A DNA stretch of 64,000 bases, from positions 74,002,696 to 74,066,695 of the forward strand of contig JALGQZ010000003.1 of NCBI GenBank assembly GCA_023105745.1, given 5' to 3'. How positions within the stretch are numbered: position 1 is the first letter of the stretch; the number at the start of each line of letters is the position of its first letter. The translations under genes were made by a program, and so were the position numbers. This DNA is from Austropuccinia psidii (lineage: Eukaryota > Basidiomycota > Pucciniomycetes > Pucciniales > Sphaerophragmiaceae). Positions 10,704-23,477 of this stretch are shown here, piece after piece. A model generated the notes under the pieces. The model made no database searches and was not told the origin of the DNA. It saw only the letters and a list, made by a program, of their open reading frames with translations.

Positions 10704-13700
10704 GTGGGAATCATGATGTGTTTCATGGTTCTCACTTATTTCCTTCAAGAGCACAATTGTGCACTCCAAATACTTGTGTCAAGAAATCTTTAAAATTTCT
10801 TATTTTCTCTTCTGTCTCTGATGTTTTTTATAGTATTCTCATTGATTCTGGTGCTAAAAACCCTTTTATTGCAAAGGATTTTGTTCTCAAGTACTCATTG
10901 ACTCTGTCAGAGCTCCCTGAAAAGATTCCTCTTTTCATTTTGGATTCTAATGAATCCCCTGCCTTGTTCATCACCCAATATACCAAGTGGGTAGTTGACT
11001 TGCCTTCCTTCCCAAGCTTTGAATGGGACTTCTTTATCATAGATTCACCCAAGGGAGAAGACCTGATATTGGGTTATGATTCCCTTTACCATTTTAATCC
11101 CATTATTGATTGGAAAAATGGATGGATCACCTATGATTCTAGTCATAAGGATTCTAGTGGTATTATTCCTCCTACTAGTAATGGCTTAGCCACTGCTGTC
11201 AACAGTGTTGCGCTGGTTGGTGAACTTAAGACAGAATCCCTTCCTTCTTCTGTCCATATCCCTTCCATCATTCCCTCTCAGTCATTACTTCCATTAAGAG
11301 ATGAAGTCTTCAAAGAGATAAAAGATGTTGGAGAAGATGTTGCTATATCTTCACTTCATCTCTTCCAAGGGGATATGGACCTTCCTCCCTTATCTTTTCA
11401 TGCATCCCTGGAGGAGCAGTAGGATTAGGAGGAAGAGCCAGAAGAAATTGAAACTGTGTTGAAGGTAGTTCCTCCAGCTTATCACCAATATTTGGATGTA
11501 TTCTCCAATGTGAAAGCAGAGAAACTTCCTCCACACCGCGCCTGTGATCACCATATCAAATTGGATGGTCTTCTACCTCCAATTGGTGTTATCTGCTCAT
11601 TATCAAATCAAGAGTCTGAAACACTGCGGGCTTACATTTCAGAGAATGTAGAGAAAGGTTTCATAAGACCAAGCTCCTCTTCAACAGGAGCACCTGTCCT
11701 TTTTGTCAAGAAAAAGGATGGAGGTCTCTGTTTGTGTGATGACTACCACAAACTCAATGCTGTGACTAGGAAGAACACATACCCTGTTCCTCCTATGAAC
11801 TAGCTCCTTACCGTATTTAACGGTTCCACTATCTTCTCCAAGATAGATTTGCGTGGTGCCTATAACCTTCTGAGAATCAAAGACGGGGATGAGCACTTAA
11901 CTGCCTTCAGAACCAAGTATGGTAGTTATGAGTATTTGGTCATGCCATTTGGTTTGACCAATGCTCCTGCTTCTTTCCAGAATTATGTAAATGATATATT
12001 TACAGATTTCTTGGATGTGTTTGTTGTGGCTTATCTAGATGATATTATGGTATTCTCAAGTTCTGAGGAAGAACATTTCAAACATGTGACTTCTGTCCTC
12101 CAAATACTCAGAGAAAATAATTTATTTGCCAAAGCCTTCAAGTGTGTATTCCATGCCTCGAGTGTGGAATACTTGGGCTATGTTGTTTCAAGTGATGGCC
12201 TCAAGATGGATTCTTCAAAAGTTCAGCAAATCCTTAATTGGCCTCAGCCCAAAAACATCAAGGCCCTTCAATCTTTTCTTGGCTTTGCCAATTTTTATCG
12301 TCGTTTTGTTAAGAATTATTCCAAAAAAATCACTTCTATCACTTCCCTTCTCAGAAAAGATTATCCCTTTATCTTCAATGAGGAAGCTCTTAGTCAGTTT
12401 CAAGCACTCAAAGAAGCTTCCACCTCTGCTCCTATCTTATCCCATTTCAATCCAACTCTACCAACTATTGTAGAGACTGATGCTTCTGATTATGCATTGG
12501 GCGCCATACTGAGTCAGGTGAATGACTCAGGAAAGTACCCCATTGCATTTGATAGTTGCAAGCTTCTCCCAGCTGAGCTGAACTATGAAATTCATGACAA
12601 GGCACTCCTTGACATAGTTTGGGCTCTCAAGTGCTGGAGAGCATTTCTTCTTTCTCTTTCCAATTCTTTTGAGGTCTTGACAGACCACTCTTCCTTGCAG
12701 TATTTCATGTCTTCCAAAGTTCTTACTTGCCGTCAGGCCCGTTGGGCTGAATTTCTCTCAGAATTTTACTTCACTATCATTTACTGCCCAGGCAGGCTGG
12801 CCACTTTACCAGATGCCTTGTCACGTTGGGATAACGTGTACCCAGAGAGGGGGGTGGACTTCATCAGCAAGAATCCTCAAAATTTTCATCAAGTTCTTAA
12901 GCAAGATGGAATTTAAGAGTCAAGATTCTTCTCAATCAAAGTGGAGATTTTCTCAGATTTAGTAGACAAGATTCAGAAAGAAGTATGGCAAGACAAAGAC
13001 TATAAAGAAATACTCAAGCAACTAGCAAGAGGTGAATCAGTTCCAGATTATTCTCTTGAACCTCAAGCCAAGTTGTTATTATTCAAAGATAGAGTTGTAA
13101 TCCCAAGCAATGAAGAACTTCAACTCAATATTCTTCAAAAGCGTCATGACTCACCATTGGCTGGCCATCCTGGCCAGGAGAAGACCCTCAAGCTCATCAA
13201 GAGGGATTTTCATTGGGCTGGCATGAATCAATTCATCAAGGACTATGTGTCCTCATGTCAGCAATGTTCAAGAAACAAGAACATTAATCACAAGAAGTTT
13301 GGATTACTCAAGCCTCTTTCAATTCCGTCTGGTCCTTGGAATTCATTATCAATGGACTTCATCACTCAATTGCCACTGTCAAACAACTTTGATTTAATTT
13401 TAGTAGTTGTGGACAGATTTTAAAAAATGGCAATCTTCATTCCAACTTATGGAACAATCACTGCTCTGGACTTAGCTCAAATCTTCATTAGTCATGTATT
13501 TTCCAAGCATGGACTTCCAGTCAGTATTGTCAGTGATAGAGGATCCTTATTTGTTTCATCATTTTGGACTCAATTGTGTCAGCAGCTCAAGATATCAAGA
13601 GATCTTTCAACTGCCTTTCCCCCTGAAACAGATGGAAAGACAGAGAGGGTAAATCAGATACTAGAACAGTACCTTTGGATGTATGTCAGCTATCATCAAG

Positions 13701-14419
13701 ATGACTGGTACACCTGGCTCCCTCTGGCTGAATTTGCCTATAATAATGCAGAACATTCATCAACCAAGCAATCACCTTTTTTCACCATTTATGGAAGAAA
13801 TCCCAGCTTTGACTCAATCCATATTTCTCAAGACTCACCTGCTGGAAAGTTATCAACAAAAGTCCAATCAGTACAGCAAGTTGTCAAAGAAGAATTAGAG
13901 TCAGAAATAAGGAGATTCAAGAAGTATGCAGATAGAAATAAAGCAATTCCACCTGATTTCCAGCCTGGGGACAAAGTATGGCTAGCTTCCAAGAACATCA
14001 AGACAACAAGACCCACCAAGAAGCTATCAGAAAGATGGTTGGGACCTTTTGAAGTTCTGAAGAAGATTGGCAGTCATGCATATCACCTCAAGTTGCCTCA
14101 GCAATGGAAGACAGTTCACCCTGTATTCCATGTGTCCTTATTAGAACCAGTCAAGTATTCAACTATCCCAAATTGTCATCAATTGCCGCCACCACCAGTT
14201 TTAGTGGAGGAGCAAGAAGAATGGGAAGTGGCTCAGGTTCTGGACTCAAAACTCAAAAGAGGTAAATTATGGTATCTTGTAGAGTGGAAAGGATTCAGTG
14301 AAGACCCAGAAAGAACCACTTGGGAACCAGCTTTTAACGTTACCAACTCACCAGATCTTGTCAAGGATTTCCATTTATTGTATCCAGACAAGCCTGGTCC
14401 AAATACCTCAAGAGTTTGA
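10685..14419 (+). pseudogene. pol: El.2 pol with five in-frame stop codons
   Basis: All parts lie in one frame: protease (IDSGAKNPFIA), reverse transcriptase (YLDDIMV near 12035), RNase H ([10 protein letters not shown]), integrase (zinc finger near 13140-13280; SMDFITQL; SDRGSLF; TERVNQ) and a canonical chromodomain (EEWEVAQVLDSK..WYLVEWKGFSEDPERTTWEP). In-frame stops are TAG 11420, TAG 11426, TAG 11801, TAA 12914 and TAA 13421. Comparison with El.5 shows they replaced Ser, Glu, Gln, Gln and Ser codons. There is no frameshift, so decay is by point mutation. Confidence 0.9.
10691..10697 (+). promoter_or_regulatory. El.2 gag-pol -1 frameshift heptamer (GGGAAAT)
   Basis: Gag codons CAG GGA AAT ACC TGA place G_GGA_AAT in the correct register. 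The pol frame is open from 10685 and lies -1 to gag. El.5 (39814-39820, minus) and El.6 (57379-57385) have GGGAAAA in the same position, two codons before the gag TGA in El.2 and El.6. Confidence 0.75.
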
Positions 14420-16240
14420 TCTATGGTGCTTGGTGGGGAGAAGAAGTTATGAAAGTAAGTTCCGCTCCTGGCATTCACCTTTAAGGGGGTATTCTACCCA
14501 TATGTTGTTGTAAGCATCACCTTGGCCACTTTGTGAGCACTTGTCAATTCTTTGGACCGGTTCAGGAAGCATACAACACCAATACCCTCCGATTTGGACC
14601 TTATCAAGATATGGCCAAATGTTTCTTTCTCTCCTTTCATTTCTTTTTCTCTTATTTATCATTTCAATTTATGCCAATCATCATAACTCAAGTCATTTAC
14701 GGCAATTCATTTCAGAAGTCATTTATGGAAATTCTTTTCAATTTTATGGTGCTTGGTGGGGAGTGGAAGTTATGAAAGTAAGTTCCATCTCCTGGTATGC
14801 ATCCCTGAGGGTTCTACTTCTTGTAAAACATTACCTTGGCCACCCTGTGAGCATCAAATGCTTGGTTTTCATTTTTCAGACACTTCTCAGCCAGAATCAA
14901 GCAACTCACCACAGGGAGGACCAACCATCAGGATTTTCTTTATTTCTTTTCTTTACTCTCATTTTCTCTTATTCTTTTATTTTACTTTCTTCTTTACTTG
15001 TAAAATTTTCTTTCTTTATTTCTTTTAAAGCAGCAAAATCCCCTTCCAAATCACGTATTGGGAGGTTCCTTTATTTTTTATTCTTATTTTATTTTTATTC
15101 CATTTATTAGTATTTATAAGAGTATGAACAGAAGTCAAACCAAACACAAACAAGAACAAGATACTGGCTTTAACTCCACCCAAGTCGTCAAAGTTCACGG
15201 GGATTCAGTCATCAACTCATGGAGAATACCCAAGCAGAAGGGTCAAGACGTCAAATCAGTCCATGTCAAATTCAGAGAAAACCCTCAAGGAAGTGGGCCA
15301 TAACTCAATTATGGCCTGCCACTCAAGCCCTCAAGATGAATACTCAAAGCCCTCCTTGGGCTGGATTCATCACCCAGGGCCTCCCCTGCAACTTTGGGGA
15401 GGCCATGGTCTTGGTGGTCCTGGACCCTCCAATGGGTCCAGGTCATGTAGGTGAAGTTATGGGTCATGGGGCCAATTTATGGTCCCATGGTACCCCTGCG
15501 CTCCCAGAAAATTTGGGCCCAGGGACTCATTTTTGTCCTGTGGGCCTCCAATAACCCCCACAGACCACGGCCCGCGGCATACGGTGTACAGCCCACGGAC
15601 CGTAGGACCCCAAAATTGAAAAATGGCCATATAGGCCCAGAACTCCAATAAGCTCTAAAATGACCATAGATGGCCATAGATCAAGAAATTGACCAAGGTC
15701 ACCTAGAACCTCAAAAAGGCCAGAAATGGCCATATGTTCTAATATGACCAATTAGGCCAAAAGGCCATAAGGGCATGAGCCATCCAGACTTACTATAGCA
15801 AGGGCCACAGCCCAAGATTGTTATGGAGGCCTATTGAGGCAGTTTTTCAAATCCAATGGGGACAAGAACCCTGAATTCACTTTTTAATAAATTTCTTCTG
15901 ATTAAGGCTGGCCAGATGGGTACACTTCATACACTCATCTTGCCCCATTTTATGAGCACAAGAGCTCAGTGGCCATCCATTTGGGATACAACCCAAGGCC
16001 AGGCCCCAAGGACCAGTAAACTCATTTAATCAGAAGAAAAGTATAGTCCAAAGTGGGGTACTTACTCAAAGTTAAAAGGGGGGGAAATAAATTTAATTGA
16101 CAGAGAAGAGTGGAAGAAGGATTTCAAGATAATGGTCAAAAGAAAACTTTTTGAAGGAGTGTGTGGGGTAGTGAGATGCCACTCAATAATGGCAGGGTAT
16201 TATGGTGTTCAGGAGCCCACCAGTTTCAAGAGGGGGATAC
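14420..16240 (+). other. El.2 3' noncoding region with duplicated module
   Basis: Two copies of a ~110-bp module (about 14423-14540 and 14749-14855) begin ATGGTGCTTGGTGGGGAG, contain GAAAGTAAGTTCC and continue through CCTTGGCCAC..TGTGAGCA. The same pair occurs in El.5 and El.6. A CT-rich stretch follows, then a GC-richer part (15350-15620) with several overlapping small ORFs that look like chance. The family B antisense cassette is missing; its flanks are joined near 15160-15200. Confidence 0.6.
16227..16240 (+). promoter_or_regulatory. El.2 polypurine tract
   Basis: CAAGAGGGGGATAC immediately precedes the LTR start TGTAACA. The same tract precedes the El.5 3' LTR. Confidence 0.75.
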
Positions 16241-17000
16241 TGTAACATCCATCCATCAGGGGTAAGGGTATTCATTCATACACCCACTCAAGCATCTCAA
16301 ATCAGCAGATCCAGCACTTGTATCAGCATTCAGTTTCAGCAATCTTCATTCTGAAACAGTTATACAGCTTGGTACCTCAATACAGCCTGTCAATACCTGT
16401 ACAGGCTGGATTCACCCAATACAGTTCCAATACACCAGTATAAACTGTATGATCACTCAAATACACCACACCTCTTGTACTGGTTCTGTACAGCTGTACA
16501 GGACCTGTATTGGCCAGACTCAATTCAATCATCAATTATTCTCATGAAAATTCTTCCTCTGGATCAGGGCTGGTGATTCTCACATATACCAGCCCCTCTT
16601 TCTCCCCCCTGGGGACTTTTCCCCAGTTAATTAATTTAGTTTATTTATTATTTTATAATTATTCTTATCCTTATTTTTGGGTTTATAATTATTTGATTTT
16701 AAGTTAGTCTTTGCATTTTCTCTATTTGCCTGTACAGTATGAGTTGGGTGGCCATATCCTTATTAACCCTTCTCTTTCCATTCTGACAGGTTGAAACAGT
16801 GGACTTAGACTTGTTTGTGGTTGGCTCTTCTATTTCTTATTCTTATTTCTTTGTTGCAGCTTTTCTCATATCTTTATTATAGTAATTCATTCCTTACACT
16901 CTTAAGTGTCTTGAACCTTTCCATATCCTTGAGCCCTCCATAAGTGAGTCCCAGTTTACTGAGTGCCAGGCCCTCTTCACTTTGAAGAGCCCCTGTGACA
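16241..17000 (+). repeat. El.2 3' LTR, 760 bp
   Basis: It begins TGTAACATCC and ends GCCCCTGTGACA. It matches the El.5 LTRs in outline. It contains TATA-like CATATACC near 16580, then CCCC followed by AGTTAATTAATTTAG (16625-16639). That sequence is complementary to the leader just after the El.5 5' LTR and is a candidate transcript start. CTGTACAG palindromes cluster at 16490-16505. Confidence 0.93.
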
Positions 17001-17058
17001 TTTTGAGCACAGGAAAAGTACTTGATTTTTAATCAAAGTTTCATATCCACACCTTACA
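17001..17058 (+). repeat. El.3 5' LTR terminal remnant
   Basis: It matches 25213-25270 with one visible mismatch (TTTTGAGC versus TTTTGAGG) and ends CCTTACA. Confidence 0.9.
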
Positions 17059-17079
17059 TTTGGGGGCCCAGCCGTGATA
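17059..17079 (+). promoter_or_regulatory. El.3 candidate primer-binding site
   Basis: TTTGGGGGCCCAGCCGTGAT lies at the LTR end, with TGGGGGCC identical to El.1 and El.4. Confidence 0.55.
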
Positions 17080-17281
17080 TTTTTTCTGTGACAGATTTTT
17101 TTACTCTTTTTAAATTTTTTTTTCTTATATTGAAAAATTTAAAAGCATATAAAAAATACTTATAATTCAAAAATCTATAAAAAATAAATTTTTTTCATAT
17201 TATAAGTGAGGCTTATATTTTATTTCTTTTTGAAAATATTCTTTTTTTTACTCAATTAATTGGTTTTTTCATTAATTTTAG

Positions 17282-18248
17282 TGTCTGACAACGTGGTAAG
17301 ACAAGCAAACATTGAAACAGCCTCAACAGTAACCAATATTATTCCTGCCAGTACTGTTAATTCTGATCATAATAGTACTATTATTGTGACTCAGAATATT
17401 CAACCAGAGCCAATTTCTTCTGAATTAGTCAACTTATAAATAAGCAATACTCTTCAGAAAGCCAAAGATTTGGCCAATAGTAAGTTTTTTGATGTAAAAT
17501 TACTATTTTAAGCCTTTTTTAACCATAATTATGCCTTCAACCAGGTCAGGAGCCAGCTATAACCCCTCAAGCAGCTCCCAGAAAGGTAATAGACGTGATT
17601 ATGGCAGAGGCCAATCAGGTACAGAAGGAAAAGGGTCAGTTGATGACTTCCAAACAACTAAAATGGGTCATTCTGAAGCTGATAATACCATTTTACCTTC
17701 AAAAAGAGCTGACACCGCCACAACAAGCCTCTGTGGACATATACAAAGCCAGCCACAGTGCATACAACAATTCACTTCAGGTCAAGGAGTACCAGATCCT
17801 TGCAGACCTGTGGAAGAATTGCATGAATTCTTACCTGACTGTGAGAAAATTCCTGGGCCATCCCAATACTTGCAAATTGCTCAATGGATGGCATCCATTG
17901 ATGGAGAAGAAAAACATGATGCTTTTGACACTAGAATGGAGGAAAAATAACCCTCCACAACCCAAACCAGTGCCAAAAACAGCCCCAGTGGCCAGCAACA
18001 GCAATTCCAACGTGCAAAAGCAACCACAAGCTCCAAACAAGGGCAAAGGGAAGGCACCAGCCCCAAAACCTTACAGCCAGGGCTACAGAATCTCAAAGAT
18101 TCAACAGGATGCCATGGAAAATGTATTTCAGATGGCCAGAACCATGATGGAATTACAGAAGAAGGAGGAAGCCAGATTAAAATATCAAAAATTATTTCTG
18201 ATACTTTTGATTGTATTCCAGAGTTGTATAAAGCTATTTCTGACGTAA
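17282..18248 (+). pseudogene. El.3 ORF1 (spliced upstream protein), one in-frame stop
   Basis: Exon 1 is 17282-17479 (after ATTTTAG; codons [x]TG TCT GAC AAC), with one in-frame TAA near 17437. Intron B is 17480-17544 (GTAAGT..CCAG), exon 2 is 17545-17634, and intron C is 17635-17706 (GTCAGT..AAAAAG, 72 nt, itself open). The last exon runs to the stop at 18248. All junctions are phase 1, as in El.1 and El.4. A donor for the leader exon is plausible at 17206 (ATAA|GTGAGG) but weaker than in the other copies. The C-terminal part (KPYSQGYRISKIQQDAMENVFQMARTMMEL) matches El.1. The CCCAAAG slip site is not preserved. Confidence 0.65.
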
Positions 18249-21200
18249 AAAGTCATCTTTCTGATAAGAATACATCAATTTGTGACAATCTTAAAACAAA
18301 TAACTTGAGTCTGAGCCAAATAAATGATACACCTAAATTCTTTGAAAGAGTTTTAAGAACAATAAAAACTTCAAATAATGATAATTCTTTTGGCATTAAA
18401 ATAAATGAACAATCTGCCATCATTAAAGAATTAACAGATGAATATTCTAAATTCAATATTGATGACATAATTGAAACAAGAATAAACCAAGCCATAAACA
18501 CTATCAAAGAAGATAATAAAAAAGCTCTTGATGATATTTCAAAATCATTTGCTGAAGTAAAGACAAATACAATTGCCTTGAAAAAGCATTTTGATACCTT
18601 AAAAGAGGAAATATCAAAATTAACAATAAAGTCAAATGAAGTTATATCTGATAATACTAAACAAACAGAATTATGGAATGAGCTTACATATAAAGAGGAT
18701 GATCATAAAAAGAATTTCATAGACTCTATACAAAGCTTACAACATGAATTAAGAAATTCACAAAGGTTTAACAACAGTAAAATGAATGATATTGAACAAC
18801 TGCTAAACACCTTGCCAAGAATGTCTACACCTCTGAACCAAAATGAGGGAGCAAGAATTCCTAATCCACAAGTATTGGATATTGAAAATTCACAGTTAAA
18901 AGAGGAATTTTCTACTTCTTTTCATAACTTGGAAACATCAATGGGCCAAGCACTCTTGAAAGAAGTTCCAAAACTTAAAGAATGGCCTCACTTCAGTGGT
19001 GATGGAGAGTAGGACCATATGGAATTCATTAGAGGTATTGACATGATCAAAGAGGATTTTGAATTACCAGACAGATTGGTAACAGCAAGATTTAACACCT
19101 TGTTTACCAAATCAGCTCACAGATGGTACATCAAAATAAGACAATCACATGGACACCAGAGTTGGACTTGGTGGAAAACCCAAATCATTAACAAATGGGC
19201 AAATGATGCTTGGAGGTTTAAAGTTGAAACAGCCTTTTAATCTGCCAAATTTAATGCTGATAAAAACAAAGCTTTACCATGGTTTTGCCAACAAAAATAC
19301 AGATTAACAGCATTATATCCAGACATGTCAGAATTTATGATCCATAGAAAAATTCTGAGACAATGTGGAGGTGACTTAGAGCATGCTGTCAAAAGCAGGA
19401 CTACTGAACAGTCTTCAGCAGAAGATATTATCAATATATTAGAAGAAGTAACCACCAGAACCAAAATTGGTTCTAGTAGGGTGAATCTTAAAACAAGGTT
19501 TAATACACCTTGGAAAGATTCTGTGGACAAAAACTCCAAAGAAAATTCTACTAATATTAAGTATAAATCTGCAGATACAGTCAGAAAGTGCCATATTTGC
19601 CAAAGTACCACCCATTTAGCCAATACATGTCCAAAAAGAGGGAAAATCAATGAAATCGACATTGAAAAAGAACCTGATGTTGAAAAAGAAGACATAATTG
19701 AAGACAATTCAGATGATAAGTCATCCATATTTTCTGAATCTTCAAAAGATATAGAAAATATCAATGCCACTTTTGACATCATGGAATCTTATTCCCACTT
19801 GCCACAATTGAGCAATGGTCCACTTGATTTATCAAAAGTTCAAGATGCACAACATATGAAAACCATACCAAACAAGGGGAAAGGTTATACAGCTGGTAAC
19901 TCCTGTATAACAGAAGTGGTGATTGACAACAAGCCCACCAAACCTTTACTTGACCCAGGAGCCTTCTGCTCTTGTGTTGAAAAATCTTTTCTTAAGACTT
20001 GTGTACCAAATTTTGAAGACCAATTGTTACCAATTGATGGTATAAAATTCAATAGTGCCAGTAATCCAATGAAAGCATTAGGAACTTTTGAGACCAATGT
20101 CATATTCCCACACATAAATGGGAATTTAAGAATCACAGTTGAATTTGTTGTTATGGAAAATTTCTCTAGTACCCATTTCATATTGGGAAATGACTATTTA
20201 ATCATGTATGGGATAGATTTACATAACAACAAAGACAGATACTTTACTATTGGAGCCAATAAGCATCAGAAATTTGCCTTTTTACCATTTAAAAGACAAA
20301 TTACAGTATATAAAGTATCACCAGTCAACTTACAATTGGAAAAATTCAAATTTGAACAGTTAAATGAGGCTGAAATAAGCCTTCATCTGACTGATAAACA
20401 AGAGAATGAACTTTCTTCCCTTTTGTATGACCACAGAGGAGCATTTGCTTCAGACAAAGAACCTCTAGGAGCAATTATTGGTCATGAAGTTGACATCATT
20501 CTTAAAATTGAGAGAACTTATCCACCACTCTTAAGAAGACCTGCATATCCAGCAAGTCCAAAATCAAGAGAAGCTCTAGAAATTCATATCAAAGAACTTC
20601 TGGACCTTTGTGTAATAAGAAAAGTTGGCCACAATAAAGAAGTAGAAATAACTACACCAGTCATAGTGGCATGGCATGATGGAAAATCTAGAATGGTTGG
20701 GGACTTTAGAGCTCTGAACACTTACACTGTGCCTGACAGATACCCAATACCAAAAATCCAAATTGCCCTTACTCAAATATCTCAAGCAGTGTATATAACC
20801 ACTATGGATTCTCTTAAAGGATTCCATCAAAATGTGGTGATACCAAGAGCAAGAAAATACTTGAGAATGATTGTTCATTGTGGAGGGTATGAATACTTAA
20901 GGATGCCCTTTGGTATCAAAAATCCACCTTCACACTTCCAAAGAATGATGAATGAAATCTTCTCTGAAGAACTCTCAGAGGGATGGTTAATCATTTACAT
21001 TAATGACATTATTGTATGTTCCAAAACTTGGGAGGAGCACATGTACAGATTGACCAGAGTTTTGACAAAAATTCAATCAGTAAACATGAAAATCTCCTTG
21101 AAGAAATGTCACTTTGGATTTAAAGAACTTAAAGCACTAGGACATGTTGTATCTGGTTTGTCCCTTGGAATTCACAAAAACAAAGTTGCAGCAGTATTGC

Positions 21201-23454
21201 TAAAACCATGCCTCAGAATAAGAACAAAATTCAGTCATTCTTAGGTTTTGCAGGATATTACAGGCAACACATTAAAGATTTTGCATCCATAGCAAGACCA
21301 CTTTATAAATTGTGTGACAAAGACACAGTATTTGAAATGACTGTTGACACAGTCAAAGCTTTTGAGTCTCTAAGAGAAGCCTTGACCACTGCTCCACTCT
21401 TACTGATGCCAGACTTTAAATTGCCTTTTAAATTGTATATTGATGCATCAGGGGATGGGCTGGGTGCTGCACTTCACCAAGTTCAGATCATAAATGATAA
21501 ACCTGTAGAAAGACCCATATGTTTCATATCCAGGCAGATCAAACCAACTGAAGCCAGATATGGAGCAAGTCAAATGGAATTTCTATGCCTTGTCTGGGCC
21601 TTAGAAAAATTGAACTAGTTCTTGGAGGGATGTGGTTTTGAGGTAATAACATATTGTACAGCTGTCAAGTCACTTTTGAACATGAAAACACCCAACAGAC
21701 ATATGCTCAGATGGCAAATAGACATACAGGAATACAGAGGCAATATGACTATTGTTCATGAGGATGGGAATATTCATAAGAATGCAGATGGACTAAGCAG
21801 ATGGCCATTACCAAATAATATTGATAATCCTGCCTATGTGCCGGAAGAAGCTTCACCACAAATCCCAATAGAAGGAATAAGTGTTACAGACTTGAACACC
21901 ACCTTCTTTGAAGAAGTCAGGAATAGTTACACTCAAGATAGGAATTGTAGCATCTTATGCCAACTACTTAACAAAGACTGTAAAGACAACTCTCTAATAC
22001 ATGCCTTGGATGAAGTATGGAAAAAATCTTATGATGAAGGAAGATTTCACCTACTGGATGGTATAATTTACCACAGAGCCAAGCACACATGTGTCATGAC
22101 AGTTGTAGACAGGTCATTGATCAATCTTGTACTGATAGAATGCCATGATAGCCCCTTTTCAGGACATCTGTCTGAAGACAGAACAAGAGAGAAAGTAAAG
22201 ACCTGCATATGGTGGCCAATGTGGCAAAAGGATGTTGCAGAGTATTGCAAAACCTGTGACAGATGTCAAAAAGAAAATAAATCCACTGGCAAAAGACTTG
22301 GAAATATGATCAAAATCCAAGAACCCAGAATACCTTGGGAAATTGTCCATATGTATTGGGTAACGGGCGTACCACCAGGAGGTGACAGGAGTTACAATGC
22401 TTGCCTAGTAATTTTTGACAGATTTAGTAAAACTCCAATCTTTTTGCCATGTCACAAAGATGATACAGCCATGGATACAGCTCTTCTAATATGGAATTGA
22501 GTAGTATCATGGACTGGAATATCTACAAATATCATTAGTGAAAGAGATCCTAAATTCACCTCAGCACTGTGGACAAATCTTCACCAGCTATTTGGGACAA
22601 AATTATCCTTCTCCACAGCCTACCACCCACAAACTGATGGCCTGGCTGAAAGAATGATTAAAACCTTAGAAGATATGGTGAGAAGAGTTTGTGCATATGG
22701 CCTTGAATTTAAACATAGTGATGGTTTCACCCATGATTGGTGTACTCTTCTACCCGCACTGGAACTGGCATACAAAACTTCCATTCATGCCAGTACCAAT
22801 GAGACTCCTGCTATTTTGGAAAAAGGATGGAATCCCAAATTACCCCAAGATTCTTTAAGGAAAGATTTGGTTGAAATACATCCTACAGCTTCCAGCTTCA
22901 AAGGAATGCTAGAAAGAGCCAGAAAGCATGCAGTAAAATGCATGGAAGACTCATTTGCATATGCTAAAGATAAATGGGACAAATCTCATGCCACTCCAGA
23001 TTTCAAGGTAGGGGATTTAGTAGTAGTATCCACTACAAACTTCAATAACATCAAAGGATGTAAAAAGCTCAAAGACTCCTTTTCAGGACCTTTTGTCATT
23101 AAAGCCCTCCATGGGGAAAATGCTGTTGAAGTAGAATTATCTGAAGAACTTGGTAATAAGCATCCTACATTTCCAGTGAGCTTGGTGAAGCTATATAAAT
23201 CTAGTGATGCTGAGAAATTTCCCTTGAGGAATAAAGTTCCCCAAGTTATACCTCCTATTGAGACATCTGGCACTAAGAAAATTACCAAAGTTCTTAAAGA
23301 AAGGAAATTAAGAACCAAGAAAGTGAGGGAATACCTTCTTAGGTACAGTGACCCAACTTGTGAAGATGGATGATTAGAGGAAAAAGATATACCAGAAGCT
23401 ACCAAACTCCTAAGAAGATTCAGACACACTAGAAATACCAATATTACAAAGTAA
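18182..23454 (+). pseudogene. gag-pol: El.3 Gag-Pol pseudogene
   Basis: Order is as in El.1: coiled-coil-like region, capsid, knuckle CHICQSTTHLANTC, protease, RT, RNase H, integrase, chromodomain-like end. In-frame stops lie at 19010 (TAG), 19238 (TAA), 21616 (TAG), 22498 (TGA) and 23371 (TGA, in the chromodomain). A frameshift lies near 21210-21240. Catalytic losses: protease DTG to DPG, reverse transcriptase YIDD to YIND, integrase first Asp to Tyr (HMYWV) and second Asp to Glu (SERDPKF). Confidence 0.9.
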
Positions 23455-23462
23455 TATTCTTT

Positions 23463-23477
23463 TTTAGGGGGAGGGAA
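23463..23477 (+). promoter_or_regulatory. El.3 polypurine tract
   Basis: TTTAGGGGGAGGGAA lies directly before TGTGAGCC. Confidence 0.75.

Larger units (their letters stand above)
9459..17000 (+). mobile_element. El.2: degenerate Ty3/Gypsy chromovirus, family B, 5' part beyond the window
   Basis: It contains gag (lacking its N-terminus), pol with in-frame stops, a long 3' noncoding region, a polypurine tract and a 760-bp 3' LTR. El.1 interrupts its gag. El.2 itself interrupts the 5' LTR of El.3: bases after its LTR (TTTTGAGCACAGG) match an uninterrupted site in the El.3 3' LTR (25213 on, TTTTGAGGACAGG). Expected target duplication is TTTTG, with the left copy outside the window. Compared with El.5 it lacks the ~1.6-kb antisense cassette. 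Confidence 0.9.

Noticed and set aside
15219..15751. Cluster of small ORFs on both strands
   Set aside because: They overlap each other in a GC-richer noncoding part of El.2, lack similarity to the El.5 counterpart and have no recognisable motif.
16510..16707. 65-codon ORF repeated in family B LTRs (also 32325-32564 and 42221-42454)
   Set aside because: Its repetition follows LTR duplication; it spans the TATA-like and transcript-start region.
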